A stretch of DNA of 64,000 bases from Erigeron canadensis (lineage: Eukaryota > Streptophyta > Magnoliopsida > Asterales > Asteraceae), in assembly GCF_010389155.1 (NCBI RefSeq), contig NC_057763.1:31416645-31480644 (forward strand). Direction: 5' to 3'. Under the pieces are notes generated by a model. That model made no database searches. It was given only the letters and a program-made list of their open reading frames with translations, and had not been told where the DNA came from. The translations under genes and the position numbers were made by a program. This document shows positions 22,866 to 35,800 of the stretch, one piece after another (positions within the stretch are counted from its first letter, which is position 1; each line of letters starts with the position of its first letter).

Positions 22866-23745
22866 GTGGTTTTACAAATTTCTTGACAACAGTTCCTAGT
22901 TACATCGTAAGACTCGAAATTTGTAGCATCCGTACAAAAAATTCAACAAATGATCAATGGATAAAAACATATGAAGATCTGTTTTGTTAAGAAAATAAGT
23001 TTTTTGTGCTCATAAGGTAAAAAACACAAATCAATAAACAGAAGCATACGATGTTAAAAATATATTTTGCGTTCATTTTTATGTAGATTCGTTTGTGTTC
23101 CGTTTTTTAACTAGTACCATTTATAATTTTTTGTATATTTGCATAATTAATGTAAAAATAAAATAAAAATTGTATTGTATTGTATGCATATAAATCGATA
23201 TTGAAACCAGATTCTTATCGGTATTGATTTTCGACAAGGTTTTTCGGGTTGTTTTTCATCCCTATGTAGTAGTTGATGAATAGTACGTAGTAGTAGGAGG
23301 TGGCCCAGGTTGTGGTTTTTGTTTGTATCCGGTTTCAAGGCATGTGAGGTACGGTTTGTAAATGTAATTGGTTATAAACCGAAGTAAAATAGGTTAGCAG
23401 TGGGACCCATAATCATGATGTTGACGTCTCAATCTATCTTAACATGATATATGGGCCTAGATCTTGCTGTCAATGGGCTCCACTCTTCTCCACCAGAATC
23501 CCCACTTCGTCTAATCGTCTCTCCTTTTTTGAATTTTTTTTTCCGGCGTGTTTGAGGGTATAAGTGTCTTTTCTCCCTAGTCAGAGACCAATAATTGATG
23601 CACATCATCATCATCAAATCAAAATATATACGAGTAATAAATAAAATTCTTGTCCTTTTAGTCACTTCACAACTCGATTTATCAAAAAATCTGATTTGAC
23701 CGCATATATATAAAATATAAAATAAATACCTATATAAAATAGGAG
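22866..23745. other. Intergenic, no feature recognised
   Basis: No frame, RNA or bounded repeat could be supported. Confidence 0.45.
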
Positions 23746-23799
23746 TTGATCACAGGATTTGTTCAAATCATATTTCATTTTTATGGTCCAAGGTCCATG

Positions 23800-24020
23800 T
23801 TTTATTTTGACAGCGAGAAGCGTAAGTCCACCAGGCTAAAAAAAGTCAAACCCGACCAGGTAGTATTAGCAGCGACATCGTCGCTAATACTGCGTGCCCC
23901 TATGTCCGTAATGGTAAATCTGACAGAGAAAATAGCGGATCCCCTGTCAGTGTCAGAGTATTAGCGGCGACGTCACTGCAAATGCCTTGGTCGGGTTGAC
24001 TTTTGTCTGGTGGTGTTACC
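23800..24020 (-). mobile_element. Small non-autonomous DNA element, family B copy 2
   Basis: Inverted ends are visible: CCACCAGGCTAAAAAAAGTC on the left, and the reverse complement of the right end gives CCACCAGACAAAAGTCAACC. Both continue into CCCGACCA. Inside are TAGCAGCGACATCGTCGC and TAGCGGCGACGTC blocks and the central CTGACAG/CGGATCCCCTGTCAG region, shared in reverse with the copy at 2465-2700. Confidence 0.6.
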
Positions 24021-24428
24021 CTGTGCCTTCGTTTCATTTCATTTGTCTTATTTTCATCGATATTTTACACGTCTTAACATAGATTATATTGATTGTCTTA
24101 TTTTCATCGATATTTTCATTGATATTTTACACGTCTTATCATCGATATTCCGTACAAAATGAATTTTTCTTCACTACACCTTCCTAGTGATTTAACAAAA
24201 TTGTTTTTTTCCCGTAAATAAAGGGAGAGTGATATATCTACATCAGTTATTAGTCATCTACAACAATTGTATTTTATAGCACAATATACAATTGTACAAT
24301 GCATGTATTGTTGTGAATAACTACAAGTAGTTCATTTCCCTAAATAAAAGATAATAACACTCTTTTAGTTTTGTACGCTAATTATCAGTTTTATTTGACC
24401 TCTTAATTGTACTTTCAATATTTGATAT

Positions 24429-24773
24429 GTGAAATGGTCATTTGAAAACTAAAATTTATGTGAAAACTATAAAACTGACCAAACACACTGTGATATGAAT
24501 TTAACACGATGTGTTTTAACTGTGTCTTTTCAAAACACAATGTGTTTTTATTAAGTAATCTAGAAACACATTGTGTTAAGTTTTAAATCACAGTGTGTTT
24601 TTGATAGTGCATGAAAATCAGAAAATTGTTCAAACACACTGTGATATGAACTTAACACAATGTTTTTTTTTTATTAAAAAAATCAAACACATTGTGTTAA
24701 ATTCAGATCACAGTGTTTTTTGACCAATTTTCTAGTTTCCACCAAAATTATAGTTTTCAAATGATCACAGCCC
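24429..24773. mobile_element. MULE-type MITE with 10-bp target duplication
   Basis: Flanked by perfect 10-bp direct repeats TATTTGATAT (24419-24428 and 24774-24783), the length expected of Mutator-like elements. The ends pair (17 of 22): GTGAAATGGTCATTTGAAAA at the left, GGGCTGTGATCATTTGAAAA from the reverse complement of the right. The inside carries repeated inverted motifs CACACTGTGAT / ATCACAGTGTG and AACACAATGTGTT. 345 bp, no coding capacity. Confidence 0.85.
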
Positions 24774-24783
24774 TATTTGATAT

Positions 24784-25731
24784 ACACAAATTTAACAATA
24801 CGAATGTTCTTTCTTAATTTTTATTTGGACTTCATATTTGATTAGGGTGAAAATGCTTTAATCAAATTCCTTTTTTTTTTTTTTGAAAGGTAATCAAATT
24901 CAATTAAGAGTTCAAATATGAACTTGGTATGGATTTTCGAATTGGTTTGTAAACCTTTCAAACTTAAATAAACCGATTCAAACAACTAACATCTAATTAA
25001 AGTACCAAAGGCCTTAACTTAATGATAATCCCGTCGCCATACTAATTGGCAATTATGTATGAGAATTTGGAGAGGGGACAATGATGTTAATTATTGGACC
25101 TTAACCTAGTTGTCTTTTGCTCTCTTATGTGACACATGCAATGAACATTCTTAACATAAATCTTTGTCTTAATTCGGATAATAAAATAATTTGGATCATA
25201 GAACTTTTAGTGTTTTTTTTTTGGTCATCTTGTCATTTCTGTAGTAGCTCGCAAATTTGGTTATACTTGTAAGCTGAGATTAAAAAATTGTGTTTTATCT
25301 TATTTCCTACAATTTATTTTATTTACAAAACATGTCAACCTTTAAATTTAAACTTTCTGTTAAGTTATTATTATTATTATTATTATTATTTTACCTTGTA
25401 CTAATTTTATTGTTACCTAGTAATACACCACAATTATAAAATGCAAGCAAGAATATCGTTATTAAAAATACGCAAACTTGAATTTATATATACCTAAACC
25501 TAAGCGATATATGTTATTTATAAATAAGCGATATATTCCAATGATATCACATGCTTACAATGGCATCATCTTTTTAAATATTTGTAATATACTAATTTTG
25601 TTAACCGTTGCCATCATCATCAACAATCGCTATTTACATTTCACGTCTAACCATCATTATTACCGTTTCATTTAGTTCCATTACACGGATAACTTGTTAT
25701 TGCTTTTTGCCATCACCACTTAAGTGAATTG
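24784..25731. other. Intergenic; (TTA)n tract
   Basis: Contains a (TTA)n microsatellite at about 25366-25392 and no supportable gene. Confidence 0.45.
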
Positions 25732-25739
25732 GTTGAGGC

Positions 25740-27008
25740 TATGTCTGGCAATCCATACCCACATGAATTAATTTGGGTTTAATTGGGTAACTCATTTCAT
25801 TCAATGGGTATAATTGGGCTTTGGAAAAATTAGACATGCGGGTCTTAAGTATTATTTTGAAAGGTGAATTTCATTGAAAATTTTGTTTCGCGATTCGACA
25901 GTGAGAGGTCTAACATACACTGTTTTAACTGGGTCCGCACTAGAGAGCTCACTCGAAGTAGAAATGCCTATTTCAAATACCCTATGGGGGACCCCTACTA
26001 ATCCGCCCGAAGACAGGACGATTAATAGGGGTAAACCCTGCCCTCTCATATTTGAACCTGGGTATAACCAAGTCAAGCCTTCATAAAATGACTTAATTCC
26101 TATAACTTCTCCAAGGATTGAACTCAATACCTTATGCAAATAGGGATAGTCATTCAACAATTGAGCTAAAGCTCAAGGACGAGTCTTACATATGACATGT
26201 AAGCTTGTTATTAATTTGAAGCGTGCGGGTTTTATATTTTTGAGTGACTCATTGATACACAGAGACTATGCCGCCATTACTCTTGTACCTATATTTACTA
26301 ACATACGTATTTATATATGGGAAATGATAAATGTAACATTTTCTTTTTATTAATTTATCATAAAATATAAGTTTTTCAACATATAGTACAAGTCATTGTT
26401 GCTTATGTGTGTTAAATGTATCACTTATTGTGGTACTATTATCACTTCCATTTATCCTTTCCATTCCTCACGTAGACAGTACCAAATATTATTTCCATAA
26501 GCAATAAAACATCATTTTTTTTCTTATATCTATATTTATTATATTATTATATGTTAATAATCTAATTGACTTTCAATTTTTTTTTAATACATTTTTTTCC
26601 CTTCATCATTATTTATCTTTATTACGAGTATTATTTTTTGATAATTAATGGTTTTTTTATTATTATAGTACATCTGGGGGTTTATAATTATATATAACGG
26701 ATATATATATTGTGTGAGCAATTGCTTTGGTGAATTAGCCGATTTAGTTAAAATGTAGAACATTTCAAGAGAGATTCAATTCTAAATCAAATAAAACTCA
26801 TGATCTTGGAAAAATAATAACTTTTCACAGTTATGGAGATTTAAAAAAAAGAAAAGATATAGATGTTGGGAAAAATAATACTCCGTAGTAATTAAAATTA
26901 AAAAATTCGCACTCGTTTGACCCACATTACTGAAATGACCCGCTTGAATCCGCACTTATTTTGACTCGTTACCCAAACCCGTCCAACCCGTCCATTTTGC
27001 CAGGCCTA
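25740..27008. mobile_element. Non-autonomous hAT element with 8-bp target duplication
   Basis: The perfect 8-bp duplication GTTGAGGC flanks the element (25732-25739 and 27009-27016). Its ends read TATGTCTGGCAATCC and, from the right, TAGGCCTGGCAAAATGG, the typical hAT TIR. Subterminal regions are rich in GGGT/ACCC motifs. 1269 bp without a transposase frame; a SINE sits inside it at 25848-26182. Confidence 0.85.
25848..26182 (-). repeat. tRNA-derived SINE, family D copy 2 (nested)
   Basis: On the minus strand it begins TCGTCCTTGAGCTTTAGCTC (A box) with a B box GAGTTCAATCCTTGG. The family body follows (CTTGGTTATACCCAGGTTC, GGGCAGGGTTTACCCC, ATAGGCATTTCTACTTCG), ending in TTCACCTTTCAAAATAATAC. 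A 6-bp duplication GTCTTA (25842-25847, 26183-26188) flanks it. It lies inside the hAT element. Confidence 0.8.
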
Positions 27009-27386
27009 GTTGAGGCGTTGGCTTTTTGAAGAAAGACGAAGGTTTGTGACAATGATGTATTATAAAGTAGCTTAAAAATTAATTTAAATGTAAGATTTGT
27101 TGTTAGAAAAAACCAAATAAATAAATAAGCTTTGTATCTTTGTTCAATATTTAATCAAAAGAAAGAATAAATACCCACCTCCGTCTTTCTTCTACGCTCC
27201 ATCTTTTCTTTTACCTGATAACACACTATCTCAACACTTGTTCATTTCTCATCCATGCCACTTTTCTTCTTTTATTTTCCACTGTTTTGTTTATTCCCAC
27301 TTACTCCCATCACTGTTTTTGGCGGTAATATTGATAGTAGATTGTTAGATTAGATGTGAATTTAATATCTACAATAATTACTTTAA

Positions 27387-27680
27387 GGGTTGTCTAATAT
27401 GCTGTTAACAGTAAATGGTTATCTGCTGTTTCACCTTACATTTAGGGAGGGGGCTAAGTTTTTATTTTATCACCTGGGAAAATTAATGTGAGGGTAGGGG
27501 GCTGATGTTTGCAGTATATAATATTTTCCCTTACTGGGGTTGTCTAATACGCTGTTAACAACAAATGGTTATCTGCTGTTTCACCTCACATTCAGGGAGG
27601 GGGCTAAGCTTTTATTTCATCACCTGGGAAAATTAATAGGGCAGGGGGCTAAGTTTTTATTTCATCACCTCACATTAAAG
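27387..27680. repeat. 150-bp tandem duplication
   Basis: GGGTTGTCTAATATGCTGTT at 27388 and GGGTTGTCTAATACGCTGTT at 27538 start two units sharing GGTTATCTGCTGTTTCACCT and AGGGAGGGGGCTAAG. The second unit contains an extra partial repeat of GGGGGCTAAGTTTTTATTTC. Confidence 0.85.
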
Positions 27681-27794
27681 ATATATTTGAGTCAGTTGCA
27701 TATTTATCTACCATCTTTATTTTTAAAAAACTTGATTCTTTTCTAAAAAACTTTATTAGTTTCATGATTCTTATTATTTTCATTTTGATATGCT

Positions 27795-28075
27795 TCAACG
27801 TATACTAACACGACATTCACGCAATATGATTGTGATTGTGACAGCGACAATATGGTGGTGGGGACGACTGTTGGTGGTAGAGATAGTGCGAGTAGTGTAA
27901 ATAATTGATGTAAAAGATTAATTGATGTAAATGGTTAAACGAGATTTTTTAAAAGATAATGAATCGATGGTGTAGTTTAATAATTAACTTAAGGAGTTGT
28001 GTAGATGAATATACTAAAGAGTGCTAAATGAAAATATTACAATGTTTAACATTTCTAAAAATAAAAGGTTTTTTT
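27795..28075 (-). repeat. GGTGG-rich dispersed repeat, copy 3
   Basis: CGACATTCACGCAATATG, then GGTGGTGGGGACG and AATAATTGATGTAAAAG, then AT-rich sequence, in the same order as copies at 720, 8829 and 46365. Confidence 0.4.
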
Positions 28076-28089
28076 CTTTATAATTTATA

Positions 28090-28475
28090 CTAGCCTTGTA
28101 CCCTCGCGATGCATCGGGGTATTGGAAAAAAACGCTGGTTAAGTAGCGGTACCATGTTATTACCTGAATGTATGATTCAACTCAAGTGTTTCTTAGTCCG
28201 GCTGAAAGTGCAAACCGCCGTTGTTGTTTTAGAGCGAACGTTTTTTTATGTTGATTGATTATTAAATTCAGTAACACATGTGTGTTATTTTGGTATATTA
28301 TGTGAGCAACTTCAGGGAAGGGAAGGGAAGAGATTTTTTTTAAGGGTAGTTTTGGAATTTCAGGGATGAAGTGTTTGATGGTAGTATAAATTAAAAGGGT
28401 AAATTAGAGATTTTAAAGATAGAATGTTAAATTTTTAAAGGATAGTTTGTTTATATAGATAGTATAGTATAAAAG
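28090..28475 (-). mobile_element. Non-autonomous Helitron-like element, family H2 copy 2
   Basis: Read backwards, it ends in CTAG (28090-28093) preceded by CCCCGATGCATCGCGAGG with the palindromic stem CGATGCATCG. The interior matches 5646-6040 in inverted orientation (CTTAGTCCGGCTGAAAGTGC, AGGGTAGTTTTGGAATTTCA). This copy preserves the CTAG that copy 1 has lost. Confidence 0.75.
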
Positions 28476-29805
28476 TATAAAAATATAGATATAGATATAG
28501 ATACCGATATTTTATTTCATCTAAAAATTATCAACTTTATCATAAACTTGTTTTTTCACTATTTTTAATTAGATATTTCATTTTAAAACAAAAAATCTAC
28601 ACTATAATATTTGTTTATTTTAAATTAAATTCAAATAAATGTTAAGTTCTAAAACTAACAATTTAATTTGACTTTCTCATTCTTTAATGGTTTTTCACAT
28701 GACAAAATTTTCATCCGATGGTTATGCATAAATCAGAAAACTAAATATATCTTCTTCCATGATGAAATAAACAGAAGAAACTTAACCTTTCATGCTTAAT
28801 TTATTTTTATTGAAAATCTATAAATAAACAACAAACATATACAAAACAACAAACATATACAAATTTTGAATGATGGGTCCATGAGTCTTTTTCACCCCTC
28901 ACTAAAACCAAAAACATTAAGATGAGATAAAGTATATATCAGTATATCACCAATATTAAAAAGAATATTATCAAGATAGTGAAAATTAACTTAAAGTAAC
29001 AATTATTATAATGTACAGTAGCTATTTTAAATTTCTATTCATTTTGTTTTGTTGTTCTTGTTTGCTTTCATCCACAAGATGATGAGATAATCATGTTCCC
29101 AGCCCAAACAACAACATATGTTCTAACTCTTTAAATACACACCATTTTCTAGAGAGAGAAAGCAATTGGTTAGAAAAGCAAAGTTTGCATCTTTTTCTCA
29201 CACATCACACATTTTGTCATTGATTCCACTTGGGTTTGCTTCTATAGTTAGAACCCAACTGGCTTTTTCTGTTTGTGATGATGGGCTTTTATCTATATGT
29301 AAAAAAGGTGTGTTCTTGACGTTTCTTTTGTTTTTTCAGAGATATATACAGACCTTGATATATGTATAAGATATACTCGTATATGTATAATTACATAACT
29401 ATATATATTCTTCTTTCTTCATCTCATTTTTTTTTTGTCATTTTGTAATGATTTGTATTAGTCTTAAGTTTGTTACGGAGTATTTGCCAAAAATTTACTT
29501 CTGGAATTCACTCAGTGACTTGTGATCTGGGCTGACATCTTTTTCTTCTTTTTTTATTTATTAACTTAGATTTTTTTAATAAATGGAATATGAATTTTTG
29601 ATTGGTTTCCAGTTTTAATAGTTTTAACAGTTTTGGATGCTTCTAAGCATTTAAAAGTTTCAAGCTTTTTATAAAATTTTGACCTGGGTTTGGTGCACAA
29701 TATACTTGCAACTCATAAAGTTTGTGCTTTTTCATGAGTTTATTTGTTGTTCCACTTGAATTCTCAAGGCCTTTTATCAAGATATGCAAGTGTATTTTTT
29801 TTATA
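28476..29805. other. Promoter and 5'UTR region of the histidine kinase
   Basis: A TTTAAATACACACC near 29131 and a GAGAGAGAAAG tract at 29152 are plausible core-promoter/5'UTR marks. The region from there to 29805 has short frames that I regard as non-coding leader. A 5'UTR intron is possible but not resolved. Confidence 0.4.
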
Positions 29806-32800
29806 ATGTCATTAAATTGCAAGTTATCTAAGATAAATGGTAGTAGATTTTTGACCAATTCCAAGATGAAAAAGGCTAATAAGGAGCCTTCAAGAAGATG
29901 TAATAATAAGAGTGGTTGGAAATGGAAAAAGCTGCTGCTTTTTTTGTGGGCTTTTCTTGTTGCAATTGGGTTTGTTTGGTTCTTGAAAAATGATGTTTCA
30001 AACCAAAAGTTGGACCATCTTCATCAGCTAGCTGCTTCTTTCTTTGAGTCAAATCAGGTATCCATTTTTGTTGCTTTTACTGTTTGATTTATTTACTCAA
30101 GTTATATATTGTCAAAAAGCATGATTCTTGTTCTAGGTTTAGTTACTTTACTTTACTGTGATAATGTGATAGTTAATCATTAGTCTCTTGCTTTACAAAT
30201 AAATAAATTAATCCCTAACTAGTCTCTTCCCACTTGATTAGGATGACAGCCTCAATAGCATAGAATTTTTTTGGTGCTTTGTGAACTGTAAAGCATCCAT
30301 AGTACATGATAATTTGTGAACTAGTTAGCATTCTGGGTACATGAGAACAGGGCCGATACCTTCAGGGCGTGCAAATTGTGTAACCTTACATGGTCTCTAA
30401 ATATTTAAGGCGGCCAAGTTCAGCAATAATGGTCTATTATGAGTATGTCTAAAGGAAAATTTTCGTAATTTTTCTGTCATGGTGAGAACTTAAAGATATA
30501 TGCATAATCTAGGGGCAAAAATAACGTTTAACTTATGCCATGGGTAATGTTACTGTTTTTTCTGTTCTCTTTTTAATTTTATTTTCTATTTTCTATCCTA
30601 TCCATTGACCATCAAAATGCACATGAAATGTTTTGGTTTCTTTACAATTGGTCAATTATTTGATGCAAATTTAGCTTTGCTTCAGTCAATGCTGTAGTGT
30701 GTTTGCCTTATTGCAAAATAGTTATGTTTATTACGAGTAGCTAATAAGCCATTTGAGTGCCTTAATATTGACTTCTCAAACACAGCTAAAAAAGTGTTTA
30801 TTACTTTTGGGATAGACATTAGCTAAAAAGCCATTTCAAAATTTGAACAAGCTCACTCAATGGGTCAATTTAGGTAATGTTTCATCTCTAACAGGGTTAA
30901 TGGTTAAATCTATCTATTCAACTAATAAAGAAAAATGTCAAATAGGTTAAGCTATTAGATTGAACTAAAATGGAAACAGGGAAAACGGGTTGAAAGTCCC
31001 CCGGAATGTCATGGTGCATTCAAATGCATAGAACCCCCTAAATCACTCTACCAAAAATACTAAGTTACCTTTGTAACTATAAAATAACTGTAGTCATATT
31101 TACCACATTAGTTATTTATAAAGCAAAGAAGATAAGGTTAAAACTTAAAAGGGTTGGCACTACCCGACCTGACCCTATTGTCTTGCACTATAAAAGTAAC
31201 TGTAGTGACCCAAACCACTTTTGACCCGTCAACTAACCGTCCTCCTTGCCCATCATTCCACCTCTAGTCAGACTATCACACACGGATCCTTAAAATGGTT
31301 ATTTTAGCTAATATGTGATTTCAAGATTTTTGATAAGTAATGCGAAGATTATTGCTGTTGACTTTCAGATAACTTCCTTGAAACCTACCAAACAATCAGA
31401 ACCTGGAGCATCTGCAAAGAATGTAATTACTTGTGCTCGTGAAGTGCCATATTGGAAAAATAATGAGCTTGAAGAGCAACATTCATGCACTGTACAATAC
31501 GTAGAATCAAAGGTTGAAACCCATATTAGTGAGAATATTTCTACATTAGGCGACTCACCTATCTCTTCCTTTGTGAAGGCATGCATTTGGGTTATTCTTT
31601 TAACTGTGTTGACCTACCAGATTCCTGGTTTATATAAAATGTTACTGAAGAATTTCATCCGAAAAGATCAAAAGAAAGATAAAGTACAAGGTTCTTCAAG
31701 GGGGGCAGGAAAGTGGATGAAGAAGCTATTGATTCTTTTTGTGATAGCCGGGGTGGCTATATCAATTTGGCTATATTGGTACTTAAATGCAGGAATTAGC
31801 CTCAGAAGGAAAGAAATGTTGGCAAACATGTGTGATGAACGGGCTCGGATGTTGCAGGATCAGTTCAATGTGAGCATGAACCATGTTCATGCATTGTCCA
31901 TACTTGTTTCCACTTTTTACCATGGAAAAGAACCTCCGGCTATCGATCAAGTAATCTTTCTACAATTCCTAATTATTATCGTATCATACCATTAATCTAC
32001 CTATGGTAAATTGAAACAAACTTTGGTCCGATTTATGTTTTGGGTATTGTTTAAAAATAAGATGACCAACTTCCAAAAGATGTACTCATTTCAAAAAGCT
32101 CTTTTATTTGGGTTGGTAAGTTTGACAATGCTGACATCTTTTTTGTTTTTTAATATGTGATGCTGACGTGGTACCGAATACCGATTAATTTAGAGGTTAC
32201 CCTAAATGAAAGCTTCTGAAAATTCCGTGCCTTTCTATAAATGTCAACATAAATCACATAATTGCAGGTTACTTGTTTAGTATTCCACCATAACAAAGTT
32301 CTCTTCTATTTGGCAGAAAACTTTTGGCGAATATACTGAGAGAACATCCTTTGAGCGGCCACTCACAAGTGGTGTGGCATATGCTTTGAGAGTGCGTCAT
32401 TCTGAGCGGGAGAATTTTGAGAAAAAATATGGATGGACAATAAAGAAGATGGAAACTGAAGATCAGACATTGGCACAAGATTGTGACCCTGAAAAGCTGG
32501 ATCCTTCACCTATTCGTGACGAATATGCTCCCGTTATCCTATCTCAAGAAACTGTAGCGCATATTGTTTCAATTGACATGATGTCTGGAAAGGTATTATC
32601 ATAAAAATCTTGTAAAAAATTACTTAAATACTTCACAACTGTTCTTTTGGTCTTGCATAAACACAGTAACCAACTTTGATCTGATTTCTGTTTCGAGTGA
32701 TCGACTCGTGACGCCAGAATAATAGTCATGACAATCTATAGTTACTGACACGTTAGCTGTCACATTGTCATTTAGACAGATTAAAGGATCATATTTTCCT

Positions 32801-35800
32801 GTGGGAAATATGATAAAAGTTGGGTAAATAGATTTTGGTGAACCTTTAAGGTTTTCAGGCCTAAAAACTTGGTTATCTAGGATAGAAATCTGGTCACAGT
32901 TCGTTACTTTTTCATGCAAATAGCCCTTTTATATTATACTACCGTCTAATTTTTCTCCCTGTTTATCGTTTTAGGAAGATCGTGAAAATATATTGCGAGC
33001 AAGGGCATCAGGAAAGGGGGTGTTGACATCTCCTTTTAAGCTATTAAAATCAAATCATTTGGGTGTTGTACTTACCTTTGCTGTCTATAATGTTCACATT
33101 TCTCAAGATGCTACACCCGAGCAACGAATTAATGCGACTGTGGGGTAGGTTTAATAACTAACCAACTTCCATCGTACTAACAATGAGTCGAGGTCATCAA
33201 ACCAGTTCTTAACGGATCATTTTGTGGAAACAGATATCTTGGTGCATCATATGATGTCCCTTCACTAGTTGAGAAGCTTCTACACCAACTAGCTAGCAAG
33301 CAGACCATTGTTGTGAACGTTTATGACACCACAAACTTCTCTGCAGCTATTAATATGTACGGTCCTAACGAGACTGACACGGGTTTGCTGCATGTTAGTA
33401 GCCTTGACTTTGGTGATCCTGCTCGTAAGCATGAAATGCGTTGCAGGTAATTTCTGATTATTAAGAGTTTACAGATAAGAGACCATAATGTACATTTTTA
33501 ATGAAGTATTCAATTGTAAAACTTGACAACTTTTTTTTTTTTTTTTTTTATCTTTAAATCGATAACGAATTTTAAACTTTTAGTATAAAGTTCTAAATCA
33601 CATAATGTTTTGTAGGATTATTAAGAATGACAATTTGGATAGAAGGGGGGGGGGGGGGGGGTAAAATAAGTAATTGTAGTATTTTGGCATAATCTAGTTA
33701 CCATTCAAAGCTAATTTAGTTGATCCCTGGATATCCGGATACTCTTAATAAAGATGGTCAGTTTTACAAGCCAATTATAAACACCTTCAAGATTTTTTTG
33801 TAACACCTTGCAGGTTCAAGAATAGGCCTTCTCCTCCGTGGACAGCCATATTCGCATCAGCTGGAATGCTTACTATTGTTGTGTTGCTAGGTGTTATATT
33901 TTATGAAGCTATAAATCGAATTGATACCGTTGAGCGTGATTATGAAAAAATGATGCTGCTTAAACATTGTGCTGAAGCTGCAGATATTGCAAAATCTCAG
34001 GTGTGTGTATATAATATATATTGCTATAGCTTTCAGATTGTGTTTTATTTTGGCTCAGTTATATAACGTTATCTCTTTTAGTTTCTTGCAACGGTTTCAC
34101 ATGAAATCAGGACTCCAATGAATGGCGTTTTAGGTATTTGACTAATCTGTTCTTTACTTTACAACACTGATATTCCGTCTGGATGTGTGTACATAATATA
34201 ATTTTTCATAATAGGCATGCTGCTGATGCTGATGGACACAAACCTTAATGCAAAGCAACTGGACTTTGCACAGACCGCTCATGCTAGTGGAAAAGATTTA
34301 ATTAAGTTGATCAACGAGGTTTTAGATCAGGCTAAAATTGAATCTGGAAGGCTCGAGCTTGAGGCTGTCCCATTTGATCTACGCGCCACTCTTGATAATG
34401 TCTTATCATTATTTTCAAACAAATCTCAAGAAAAAGGCATTGAGGTAAAACGCTAAAGCACTAATTTTCTCATCTTTCTTGTTTCTTAATAATCAGAGTA
34501 TTTGTTGATGCTATATATCCATTCTAATGAAATGAAATTTTATTCTTGTGGGTGAGAAGTTGGCAGTTTATGTTTCTCATCAGCTTCCTGAAGTAGTTGT
34601 TGGAGACCCTGGACGATTCAGGCAGATAATTACAAATCTTGTTGCAAACTCACTTAAAGTTAGTTCTCTCACTTTCCCATGATTAATCCACTCACAAGTG
34701 GCAATTCCGATTTTATTTCATTGCAACCGGGTCAATGTGAGTTGTGTTTGCAGTTGGATGTGTGAGCAGGTTGAAAGACCCACCCATGTATATTTTTTTA
34801 ATGCATACAATCGCAAAACTCGTATATAAGGAAATTACATCAATATTGAAACCATATAGTTTTATTAAAATCTTATCCAATGCACTAACTATTCTAAAAA
34901 ATGTTTACTGGCCAACCCAACCTATACTAAAGAATTACTTTTTTATGACCTTTTACCTTGCTTACACATGATGCCACTCTAACGCTACTTCATGCATTCG
35001 TTTGTCTCACTTATGCCTTGTTTGGTTGCAGTTCACACATGACAGGGGACACATATTTGTATCTGTACACTTAGCAGATGAAGTTACACGTCCACTCGAT
35101 ATGAAAGATGAAATACTTATAAAAAGCTGGGGAAATTTTGAGAACACTTTGAGTGGACTTCCCGTTGTTGACAGGAGAAGCAGCTGGGCAAATTTTGTGA
35201 ATTTAAGTGACAAAGATGTGACTAACAGTTCTGAAAAGATAAAGATTTTAGTAACTGTGGAAGATACGGGTGTAGGGATTCCAAAAGATGCACAAAGCCG
35301 TATATTTATGCCGTTCATGCAGGCTGACAGTTCGACGTCACGGACATATGGTGGCACCGGGATTGGATTAAGTATTAGTGAACGACTGGTAGATCTTATG
35401 AATGGTGAGATTGGCTTTGTCAGCGAACCAGGCATCGGAAGTGCATTTTCATTCACAGCTGTTTTCATGAAAAAAGAAACAAGTTCTGTTGATACTGTAG
35501 TCCAACAGTTATATCCATCTGTATCAGAATTTCAGAAACTAAAAGCATTAGTGATCGATCATAAATGTGTAAGAGCTGAAGTTACAAAATACCATCTCCA
35601 AAGAATGGGAATATATGTGGAGATTGCATCTAATTTGGATTCGGCACAATCTCACATATCAAGGTACCAATCAACTTTACTCTTATTTCTGTTTTGGGCA
35701 ACCAACTTATTCTAGGCCAGCTTATTGACAATTTCTGGTGCTTATTCTGCAGTGATTCAGCTCGTCTTGACATGATCCTCGTAGACGAAGAAGTTTGTGA

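Noticed and set aside
29722..29805. Upstream in-frame ATG extending HK2 by 28 residues
   Set aside because: The family start resembles MSLNCKL at 29806, and the extension is an unusual Cys/Phe-rich stretch; kept only as an alternative.
34555..34560. Alternative acceptor GTGAG|AAG for HK2 exon 9
   Set aside because: It would insert an extra Lys in GIELAVYV, which is conserved; the acceptor at 34559 was preferred.
34744..34971. Exon in HK2 intron 9
   Set aside because: The frame does not match the family; exon 9 joins directly to exon 10 as NSLK-FTHDRGH.
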